The translations under genes and the position numbers were made by a program. The notes under the pieces are model-generated. The model saw only the letters and a list, made by a program, of their open reading frames with translations, was not told the origin of the DNA and made no database searches. Positions 1-5,494 of a stretch of 5,494 bases of DNA are shown piece by piece. Every line of letters starts with the position of its first letter. Position 1 is the stretch's first letter. The stretch is taken from contig CALMOI010000099.1 in assembly GCA_937871735.1 (NCBI GenBank), forward strand, positions 1 through 5,494, written 5' to 3'. Origin of the DNA: an uncultured Comamonadaceae bacterium (GTDB lineage Bacteria; Pseudomonadota; Gammaproteobacteria; Burkholderiales; Burkholderiaceae_C).

Positions 1-592
1 CGCCTTTCAAAAAGCCCAGAAACAGCGGCGGATCACCCAGCGGCGTGAGCGAGCCGCCCGCATTGCTGACGATGAAGATGAAAAACACCACCACATGCGC
101 GGTGTGTTTGCGGTTGTCGTTGGCGCGGATCAGCGGGCGAATCATCAGCATGGATGCGCCCGTAGTGCCCATCAAGCTCGCCAACGCCGCGCCAATCGCC
201 AAGATGGCGGTGTTCAAGCCCGGACTGCCGTGCAAATTGCCCCGAATGTGGATGCCGCCCGCCACCGTGAACAGCGCCGTCAGCAAGATGATGAAGGGCA
301 AATACTCCGCCACCAGCGCATGCAAGAAGTGCAGCGCGGCGGCATCAGGCCCGTGCAGCGCCGCAAACGGCAGCAAAAACGCCAGCGCCCAACCCGCCGC
401 CACCTTGCCAAAGTGGTGATGCCAAAAAAACGGTGCCACCAGCGGCAGCAGCGCAATCGACAGCAACATGCCCGCAAACGGCACCGCCCACAGCGCCGAG
501 AGCTGGCTGCCGTCCAGCCCGCTGCTGGCGGCGGCCCAGCCGGGCCACAAGCCCAGCGCCAACGCGGGCAAGGCCAATTTGGGATTGATCAT
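1..592 (-). CDS. Putative ion transporter, CitMHS_2 / sodium:proton antiporter type (partial, C-terminus off left edge)
   Basis: This is the N-terminal 197 codons of an inner-membrane transporter; the frame stays open to the window edge. The start ATG (590-592) follows a strong GAGGAGA site. Residues 1-22 are hydrophobic and end in Ala-Ala-Ala, like a signal peptide or first membrane segment. Further hydrophobic stretches lie at about 33-56, 64-80, 90-112, 127-150 and 166-180. Two segments are family-like: FFWHHHFGKVA (55-65) and the Gly/Pro-rich SNAGGSLTPLGDPPLFLGF (176-194), which resembles the conserved motif of the ArsB/NhaD/CitMHS superfamily. From memory, close relatives are annotated as sodium:proton antiporter or putative citrate transporter (Pfam CitMHS_2). 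The substrate cannot be read from the sequence. The gene starts 19 bases after pncB and is probably co-transcribed with it. Family call is fairly sure; the transported ion is not. Confidence 0.85.
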   Translation of the reverse strand, partial: MINPKLALPALALGLWPGWAAASSGLDGSQLSALWAVPFAGMLLSIALLPLVAPFFWHHHFGKVAAGWALAFLLPFAALHGPDAAALHFLHALVAEYLPFIILLTALFTVAGGIHIRGNLHGSPGLNTAILAIGAALASLMGTTGASMLMIRPLIRANDNRKHTAHVVVFFIFIVSNAGGSLTPLGDPPLFLGFLKG

Positions 593-596
593 GATG

Positions 597-603
597 TCTC
601 CTC
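597..603 (-). promoter_or_regulatory. Ribosome binding site of the antiporter gene
   Basis: On the minus strand this reads GAGGAGA, a near-perfect anti-Shine-Dalgarno match, 4 bases before the ATG at 592. It sits in the 19-base gap after the pncB stop codon and fixes the start of the transporter gene. Confidence 0.75.
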
Positions 604-611
604 GTTATTTT

Positions 612-1808
612 TTAAGCGTGGTCGCTGATCTCGAACACTTGGCGCAGATAGGCCAAGTACTTCTCGTCATCGCACATGCCTTTGCCCGGTGCGTCCGAAA
701 GCTTGGCCACCGGCTGGCCGTTGCAGCGCACCATCTTGATGACGATCTGCAAGGGCACATGCGCGGGCGGATCGCCCAAGTCGTTGGTCAGGTTGGTGCC
801 GATACCAAAAGCCAGTTGGCAACGACCCTGAAAGCGCTGGTACAGCTCGATGGTGCGCGGCACCGTCAGGCCGTCGCTGAAGATCAGCGTCTTGGTCTGC
901 GGATCGACCCGGTTTTTGCGGTAGTGCTCGATCATGCGTTCGCCCCAGGCAAAGGGGTCGCCGCTGTCGTGGCGCGTGCCGTCGAACAGCTTGCAAAAGT
1001 ACATGTCGTAGTCGCGCAAAAAGGCGTCAAAGCCGTACACGTCCGACAGCGCAATGCCCAAATCGCCCCGGTATTCCTTGGCCCAGGATTCAAAAGCAAA
1101 CACCTGGCTGTCGCGCAGACGCGGCCCCAGCGCTTGGCAGGCTTGCAGGTATTCGTGCGCCATCGTGCCCAACGGCGTCAGACCCAGCTTCATGGCGAAC
1201 AGCACGTTGCTGGTGCCCGCAAACTGACCAGCGTTGCCGGTGCCTAAGCGCGCCACCAACACGCGCAACACCTCTTCATGCCACGCTTTGCTGAAGCGGC
1301 GGCGCGTGCCGTAGTCGGCAATCTTGAGCGCCGCCAGCCCCTCGCCGTGCAAGAGCGCGATTTTGTCGTCCAAGCGCTTGCGGCCCTGCATAAAGTCGGG
1401 CACGCGGGCGATGTTGCGGAAGTAGACCTCGTTGATGATGGCCAGCACCGGAATCTCGAACAAGATGGTGTGCAGCCACGGGCCTTTGATGCTGATTTCC
1501 ACCTCGCCCGAGGGCAGCGGGGTGATGGTGATGTACTTTTCGTTGAGCTTGAACAGCCCCAAAAAGTCCACAAAGTCGCTCTTGATGAAGCGCAGGCTGC
1601 GCAGATAAGCCAGCTCCGCATCCTGAAAGTGCAAGCTGCACAGCGAGCGCACCTCGTCGCGGATCTCGCTGGCGTAGCGCGCCAAGTTGATACCCGGGTT
1701 GCGGCACTTGAAGCGGTACTCGACCTGCGCCCCCGGAAACTGGTGCAGCACCACCTGCATCATGGTGAACTTGTACAGGTCGGTGTCGAGTAGGCTGGTG
1801 ATGATCAT
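612..1808 (-). CDS. pncB: Nicotinate phosphoribosyltransferase (EC 6.3.4.21)
   Basis: This cytoplasmic enzyme joins nicotinate to PRPP, with ATP hydrolysis, to give nicotinate mononucleotide, the entry step of the Preiss-Handler NAD salvage pathway. The protein has 398 residues, matching the roughly 400 of E. coli PncB. It opens with the family N-terminus MIITSLLDTDLYKFTMMQ. Other marks are FAGTSN (196-201), GTMAHEY (214-220), whose His218 aligns with the histidine phosphorylated in the Salmonella enzyme, RHDSGDP (279-285), LIFSDGL (308-314), FGIGTNLTNDLGD (334-346) and PVAKLSDAPGK (366-376). The frame is open 58 codons further upstream, but that stretch overlaps the end of the preceding gene and is low-complexity. 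The ATG at 1808 has a GAGGAGA site 8 bases before it and matches the family start. The gene is intact, 37 bases after the SGNH gene and 19 before the transporter. Confidence 0.97.
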   Translation of the reverse strand: MIITSLLDTDLYKFTMMQVVLHQFPGAQVEYRFKCRNPGINLARYASEIRDEVRSLCSLHFQDAELAYLRSLRFIKSDFVDFLGLFKLNEKYITITPLPSGEVEISIKGPWLHTILFEIPVLAIINEVYFRNIARVPDFMQGRKRLDDKIALLHGEGLAALKIADYGTRRRFSKAWHEEVLRVLVARLGTGNAGQFAGTSNVLFAMKLGLTPLGTMAHEYLQACQALGPRLRDSQVFAFESWAKEYRGDLGIALSDVYGFDAFLRDYDMYFCKLFDGTRHDSGDPFAWGERMIEHYRKNRVDPQTKTLIFSDGLTVPRTIELYQRFQGRCQLAFGIGTNLTNDLGDPPAHVPLQIVIKMVRCNGQPVAKLSDAPGKGMCDDEKYLAYLRQVFEISDHA

Positions 1809-1816
1809 GGGCTCGG

Positions 1817-1823
1817 TCTCCTC
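1817..1823 (-). promoter_or_regulatory. Ribosome binding site of pncB
   Basis: GAGGAGA on the minus strand, 8 bases before the ATG at 1808. It supports the 398-residue start over the upstream in-frame extension. It is the same heptamer as the one before the downstream transporter gene. Confidence 0.75.
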
Positions 1824-1845
1824 GGGCGGCAGCGGCACACCCGGT

Positions 1846-3018
1846 CTATTTGTGCGAGCGTGCAGTGTACGAGGGGGCCGGTGGTGACAAAGCGCCCAAC
1901 CCCAGCGTGGGGGCAATGCTTTGATGCAAGGCGCGGGCAATGCGCTGATCAGCGGTGGGGATGAAATGCCCGTCCAGCTCAAAGTTGTTCATGTTCAGGG
2001 ACGAAAAATAGTCGCTGGAACTGAGCACCGTCAGCCCTTGGGACTGCAAGGCTGATCGCAGGCCGATGTCCAGCCAGCGGGCGTAACCCCGGTCATTGAG
2101 CAGCAGGACGATCAACTGCTGGTGGCGCTGCTGCGCCAGTTGCTGGGCCTGCACCAGCAGGCGCTGCGCCACGGGCAGCTCTGCCGCAAAGGCGGGGCTG
2201 AGGCCCTGCACGTTGCGCAGCGCCGCGTCTGTGCTGTCATGGCTGGTGACCCAAGCGCGCCGCACCAAGCGCACCAGCACCGAGGCATCGCTCCAGCCGC
2301 CATTCCACGCAAATGGATCTAAGCCGGGGCTGTAAGCCATCAGCTGATCACGAAAATCGTGCCACTGCGCACCCCGCTCCACCCAAGCTTGGACGAACTG
2401 CGGGTAGGTTTGGATCAAGGGGGTTTGCTCGTGCAGCGTCTGCCCGTCCAAGGTGAAGCGCGGGTAGGTGTAAGGAGCGGGATGCTCAAATGTGCCCGCC
2501 GTCATCGACAACTGCGACGACCGCACCAACGACGAGGCCAGCACCCCAATCACCACCACCCGCGCTGGCGACCCGGCCACGTCAGCACGGTAAGCCGCAT
2601 AAGAATGGGCCAGCGGCGCAGCAGGCCCGGCAACCAAACGCAGTTGCACTTGCGGATCAAGCTGTTCTAGCGCACGGGCCGCCCGCAGCGCAAACGACTG
2701 GCCGTACACCGCCACCAAACGGCAATCGGCAGCGGCGACGGCGCAGGGCTCGTTGTGCCACTGGCTCGGATCGAGCCAACCAGCTTGGGCCACCATGTCG
2801 GTGCCACGCCCGTCAGCGCCCAAGCTTTGCTGCAATTTGCCTTCCACAGAGCGCCCATAGTCAAAGTAGCGCGCCAGTGATTGCACTTTGACCGACCACG
2901 GCCAGCCAGGGCGTAGCACCCAACCTAAAGTCACATCCATCAGCGCCAGCCACGCCAGCGTGGCCAGCACCACACACAGCGCCTTGCGCGCACCCGCCCA
3001 GTTGCCCGTCTTCAACAT
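1846..3018 (-). CDS. Membrane-anchored SGNH/AlgJ-like hydrolase, probable polysaccharide O-acetylation partner
   Basis: A 390-residue protein with one N-terminal membrane segment (about 13-36) and the rest probably periplasmic. VAVYGQSF (102-109) looks like the SGNH block I nucleophile region, with Ser108. ELDGHF (347-352) looks like the C-terminal acid-base pair, Asp349 and His351, spaced D-x-H as in AlgJ and AlgX rather than the classic D-x-x-H. The middle part VIGVLASSLV (156-165) and PAPYTYPRF (180-188) resembles, from memory, SGNH/GDSL proteins found beside MBOAT genes. The expected role is to pass acetyl groups from the MBOAT to a sugar polymer, or to act as an esterase; the polymer is unknown. 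The ATG at 3018 has AAGGA 8 bases before it. It begins 11 bases after the MBOAT stop, so the two are co-translated. It ends in TAG, showing that TAG is a normal stop here. The fold assignment is good; the exact reaction is inferred. Confidence 0.8.
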   Translation of the reverse strand: MLKTGNWAGARKALCVVLATLAWLALMDVTLGWVLRPGWPWSVKVQSLARYFDYGRSVEGKLQQSLGADGRGTDMVAQAGWLDPSQWHNEPCAVAAADCRLVAVYGQSFALRAARALEQLDPQVQLRLVAGPAAPLAHSYAAYRADVAGSPARVVVIGVLASSLVRSSQLSMTAGTFEHPAPYTYPRFTLDGQTLHEQTPLIQTYPQFVQAWVERGAQWHDFRDQLMAYSPGLDPFAWNGGWSDASVLVRLVRRAWVTSHDSTDAALRNVQGLSPAFAAELPVAQRLLVQAQQLAQQRHQQLIVLLLNDRGYARWLDIGLRSALQSQGLTVLSSSDYFSSLNMNNFELDGHFIPTADQRIARALHQSIAPTLGLGALSPPAPSYTARSHK

Positions 3019-3026
3019 CGGTCGGA

Positions 3027-3031
3027 TCCTT
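3027..3031 (-). promoter_or_regulatory. Ribosome binding site of the SGNH gene
   Basis: AAGGA on the minus strand, 8 bases before the ATG at 3018. It overlaps the TAA stop codon of the MBOAT gene (3030-3032, read together as TAAGGA), which suggests coupling of the two genes. Confidence 0.6.
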
Positions 3032-4451
3032 AGAACTGGAAGTAAATGAACGCGCTGCGGGCGTTAGACAAGCCCATCGCCATCACCAGCAACAGCGCCG
3101 CACAGCCGCAGCCCAACCACAGCGGCGACCAACGCGCATAAAAAGCCGCCCGCCCGGTGCGATAGGCCCAAGTGTCATGGCCCGCCAACAACAGCAACCC
3201 CGCCCAAGTCGACAGAGGCGGCGGCTTGAGCTGCGGCGCGCTGTACGGGCCGGTCAGCAGTGTTTGCGTGAAGTCCAAAATCTGCGTCAGTGAATGGGCC
3301 CTAAACAGCAGCCAGCTGTACATCACCAACACGAACATCAGCGCCACGCGCAGCACGGAGTTCACCGCGCTGGGCGCAACGGGTACCGCCGCAACGGGCC
3401 GCAACGTCCCCGCCCAGCGGTACAGCACCAGCAGCGCGCCTTGGTACAAGCCCCAAGCCACGTAACTCCAAGCCGCGCCATGCCACAAACCACCCAAACT
3501 CATGGTCAGCATCAAATTGAGCTGCGTGCGCTGCTCGCCCAAACGGTTGCCACCGAGCGGGATGTAAACATAATCACGCAGCCAAGAAGACAACGAAATA
3601 TGCCAACGCTGCCAAAAATCACTGGGATTTTTAGAAAAATAAGGAAATCTAAAGTTTTGACTCAGCTCAATCCCCAGCATTTTGGAAATACCGCGCGTGA
3701 TGTCTGAATAACCCGAAAAATCACAGTAAATTTGAAAAGTGAACGCCAGCGTGGCTAACAAAATATCGCTCCCACTGGCGGCACTGGGGCTGCTGTACAC
3801 CGCATCGACCACCGGGGCCAAGCCATCGGCAATCGCTACTTTTTTAACCAAGCCCAAAAGCACCAAAAAAGCACCGCGCCCCATCAGCTCCCAAGTCAAA
3901 TACCGGTCATTTTCAATTTGCGGCAACAGCACTTTGGGGCGCTCAATCGGCCCCGCCACCAGCTTGGGGAAGAAGGCGATGAACAGCGCGTAATGCCGCA
4001 GCCGCGTGGTGCCCGGCAAGTGGCGCTGGTGAATTTCAATCACATAGCTGAGTGATTCGAAGGTAAAAAATGAAATTGCCGCAGGCAGCACAATCGACAA
4101 ATGCGCAGTCGGCAGGTCTAGGCCCGCTGTAGACAGTAATCTGTGCAATGAATCCGAAAAGAAATTGAAATACTTGAATACTGCCAGCACACCCAAGCTG
4201 ATGGCCAAGTAGACTTTCAAATACAGGTTACGAAATGCATCGTCTGCACTGGCGGCAATGCGCAAACCGGCCCAATAACTGACCAAGGTTAAAAACCAGA
4301 TCAGCAGCAAAAATCGCACATCCCAGCAGGCATAAAAATAATAGCTGATGCCCAGTAAAAACCAGTTTTGCCATTCCAAGCGTCGCAAGCCCCACTAAAT
4401 GACAAAAACCAACGGAAAAAACCAAGCAAACTGTAGGGAAGCGAAATTCAT
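3030..4451 (-). CDS. MBOAT-family O-acyltransferase (AlgI-like), interrupted by an in-frame amber codon at codon 19
   Basis: A multi-pass inner-membrane acyltransferase of the AlgI/DltB type, expected to bring acetyl groups across the membrane for polymer O-acetylation. Counting from the ATG at 4451 the frame spans 473 codons plus stop, a usual family length. Family marks (that numbering) are SYYFYACWD (36-44), ISFFTFESLSYVIE (126-139), FFPKLVAGPIERP (160-172), CDFSGYSDITRG (243-254), NFRFPYFSKNPSDFWQRWHISLSSWLRDYVYIPLGGNR (266-303) and LGGLWHGAAW (319-328). His324 matches the conserved MBOAT histidine, and His284 lies in the WHISLSSW block. Codons 1-18 read MNFASLQFAWFFPLVFVI, then TAG at 4395-4397, then WGLRRLEWQNW. 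The family normally has Tyr-Trp here, so the stop replaces a coding residue. An uninterrupted frame exists only from a TTG at 4388 (452 residues), which loses the first hydrophobic segment and lacks a usable ribosome site. The gene is therefore either inactivated or miscalled at one base. It lies 13 bases after livF. Confidence 0.85.
4395..4397 (-). other. In-frame amber stop (TAG) inside the MBOAT N-terminus
   Basis: On the minus strand the codons run GTC ATT TAG TGG GGC TTG. Upstream in the same frame lies an open run of 18 codons from ATG 4451 encoding a hydrophobic FFPLVFVI segment typical of the MBOAT start; downstream the frame is open for 455 codons. A third-base change from TAT or TAC (Tyr) would produce it. 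TGG (Trp) to TAG is also a single change, but Tyr before Trp is the pattern I recall for the family. Confidence 0.8.
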
Positions 4452-4464
4452 GCAGAGATTATTT

Positions 4465-5103
4465 TCAACAATGGGCGCGCCCACTGCGCAAGGTGATAAC
4501 CCGATCAGCGTGATCGGCGAGGAGATGATTTTGTTCGGCCACCAGCATGGGCATGCCTTCGGCTTTGAGGGCGAGCAGCGCGTCGCGGATGGCGGTGACC
4601 AGCAACGGGGCGATACCTTCGCAGGGCTCGTCGAGCAGCAGCAGGCGCGGGGCGGTCATCAGGGTGCGGGCGATGGCCAGCATTTGCTGCTCGCCGCCGC
4701 TCATCTGGCTGGCGCGGCGGGTTTGCATCTGGGCCAGCACCGGAAACAGCGCCTGCACCCGCGCCCAGTGGGCAGCCACGTCGCCCCGGGCGGCGATGTG
4801 CAGGTTTTCGCGCACGGTGAGCGCGCCAAACAGGCGGCGGTCTTCGGGCACGTAGCCCAGACCGGCCAGGGCGCGGCGGTGTGGCGGCTGGCCGTCTAGG
4901 CGCTGCCCGGCGTATTGCACGGTGCCGGTTTGGCGGCTGCACAGGCCCATCAAGGCTTGCAGCAGGGTGGATTTGCCCGCGCCGTTCAGCCCTTGCAGCA
5001 CCACCAGTTCGCCCGCGCCAACGTGCAACGACACGCCAAACAGCGCTTGCGCCGCACCGTGCCAAGCGCACAGGTCGGTGACTTCCAAGGCTGCGGTGCT
5101 CAT
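4465..5103 (-). CDS. livF: Branched-chain amino acid type ABC transporter ATP-binding protein LivF (short C-terminus)
   Basis: One of two cytoplasmic ATPases that power a LivHM-type permease for branched-chain amino acids or related amides. The 212 residues contain Walker A GLNGAGKST (38-46), the LivF-type VPEDRRLF (85-92) in the Q-loop region, the signature MSGGEQQ (134-140, Met in place of the usual Leu), Walker B LLLLDEP (154-160) with catalytic Glu159, and the switch region LVAEQN (187-192), typical of LivF. The start ATG (5103) overlaps the livG stop as ATGA. The protein stops after DRVITLRSGRAHC; family members usually run about 20 residues further with a GxxxxEGxxxEL-like tail ending near YLG. 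No such tail is visible in any frame downstream. The core ATPase motifs are all present, so it may still function. The substrate is not shown by the ATPases alone. Confidence 0.92.
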   Translation of the reverse strand: MSTAALEVTDLCAWHGAAQALFGVSLHVGAGELVVLQGLNGAGKSTLLQALMGLCSRQTGTVQYAGQRLDGQPPHRRALAGLGYVPEDRRLFGALTVRENLHIAARGDVAAHWARVQALFPVLAQMQTRRASQMSGGEQQMLAIARTLMTAPRLLLLDEPCEGIAPLLVTAIRDALLALKAEGMPMLVAEQNHLLADHADRVITLRSGRAHC

Positions 5104-5494
5104 GTGCCCGCCCCTGCGGTGCGCGCGCCCAGCGCAAAGCCCTGGCCCAAGTAGCGCTGGCGCACGGTGGCGTCGCGGGCGACTTCGTCCGGCGTGCCTT
5201 GTGCGGCGATTTGGCCGTCGATCAGCACCAGCACGCGGTCGGCGACGCCGAAGACGGCGTCCATGTTGTGTTCGGTGTAGAGCACGGCCACGCCGCTGGC
5301 GGCCAGTTGGCTGACCAGGGCCATCAGCGCGGCGCGCTCGGCGGCGGCCAGTCCGGCGGCGGGTTCGTCCAGCAGCAGCAGGCGCGGGCCGCTGGCGGGC
5401 AGCCCGGCCAGGGCCATCGCCAGTTCCAAGCGTTTTTTAGCGCCGTAGGGCAAGTCGGCAGCGTCGGTGTCGGCCAAGGCCGTCAGATCGACTT
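5100..5494 (-). CDS. livG: Branched-chain amino acid type ABC transporter ATP-binding protein LivG (partial, N-terminus off right edge)
   Basis: The last 130 codons of the partner ATPase of LivF. The frame is open to the window edge (VDLTALADTDAADLPYG...), so the TTG at 5475-5477 is not a start. Visible motifs are the signature LPYGAKKRLELAMAL, a LivG-type variant of LSGGQ with Tyr-Gly, Walker B LLLLDEPAAGL with the catalytic Glu, and the H-loop TEHNMDAVFGVADRV. The LivG/LivF C-terminal tail follows: GQIAAQGTPDEVARDATVRQRYLGQGF. This tail is the part that LivF next door lacks. Walker A and the Q-loop lie outside the window. The stop TGA (5100-5102) overlaps the livF ATG, so the two subunits are made in coupled amounts. 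The permease genes livH and livM are presumably upstream, beyond the edge. Confidence 0.92.
   Translation of the reverse strand, partial: VDLTALADTDAADLPYGAKKRLELAMALAGLPASGPRLLLLDEPAAGLAAAERAALMALVSQLAASGVAVLYTEHNMDAVFGVADRVLVLIDGQIAAQGTPDEVARDATVRQRYLGQGFALGARTAGAGT

Noticed and set aside
468..1247. 259-codon open frame on the plus strand opposite pncB and the antiporter
   Set aside because: It is antisense to well-recognised genes, has no family resemblance and follows from GC-rich codon use on the other strand. The same applies to plus-strand frames at 45-419, 1278-1793, 2490-2891, 3294-3707 and 4399-4899.
1809..1845. Possible CGGG/CCCG stem in the gap between the SGNH gene and pncB, considered as a terminator
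   Set aside because: It is four base pairs around a long loop with no T run, and it is followed at once by the pncB ribosome site.
1809..1982. 58-codon N-terminal extension of pncB
   Set aside because: It overlaps the end of the SGNH gene, has no family similarity, and the internal ATG at 1808 has a good ribosome site and matches the conserved start.
4228..4425. 65-codon minus-strand frame across the MBOAT amber codon
   Set aside because: It is the shifted frame of the MBOAT gene. The conserved N-terminus is found in the frame starting at 4451, so this does not indicate a frameshift.
4472..4483. Perfect 12-base palindrome TGGGCGCGCCCA just before the livF stop, considered as a terminator stem
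   Set aside because: The stem would be only 4 base pairs with a 4-base loop, lies within coding sequence and is not followed by a T run on the transcribed strand.
5475..5477. TTG as a start of a 125-residue ABC protein
   Set aside because: The frame continues open to the window edge with LivG-like sequence, so this is the middle of livG.

Overview
The window reads as chromosomal DNA of a GC-rich beta-proteobacterium, probably Burkholderiales and perhaps Comamonadaceae. This is inferred from base composition, gene packing and protein style; there is no rRNA or other marker. All recognisable genes lie on the minus strand, so the biological order runs from the right edge to the left edge. No tRNA, rRNA, insertion sequence, CRISPR array or gene-free stretch over 40 bases was seen.

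Right part (4465-5494): the two ATP-binding subunits of a branched-chain amino acid type (LivFGHM) ABC importer. livG is cut by the window edge and overlaps livF by 4 bases (ATGA), so the two are translationally coupled. LivF ends about 20 residues earlier than is usual for the family.

Middle (1846-4451): a membrane-bound O-acyltransferase (MBOAT) followed 11 bases later by a membrane-anchored SGNH/AlgJ-like hydrolase. Together they have the layout of a polysaccharide O-acetylation module: the MBOAT passes acetyl groups across the inner membrane and the SGNH protein is the likely periplasmic partner. No glycosyltransferase or polymerase is visible, so the target polymer is unknown. The MBOAT reading frame contains an amber TAG at codon 19 (4395-4397). 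The 18 codons before it read like the conserved family N-terminus, so the gene looks recently broken, or the base is a sequencing error. Parts of this gene are much richer in A+T than its neighbours.

Left part (1-1808): pncB, nicotinate phosphoribosyltransferase of the NAD salvage (Preiss-Handler) pathway, complete at 398 residues. It is followed 19 bases later by the first 197 codons of a putative ion transporter of the CitMHS_2 / sodium:proton antiporter type, cut by the left edge. These two genes carry the same GAGGAGA ribosome binding site and look co-transcribed.

All five genes are co-directional with gaps of 37 bases or less and no convincing terminator between them. Read-through from the liv genes into the acetylation pair and pncB is possible, although the functions are unrelated.
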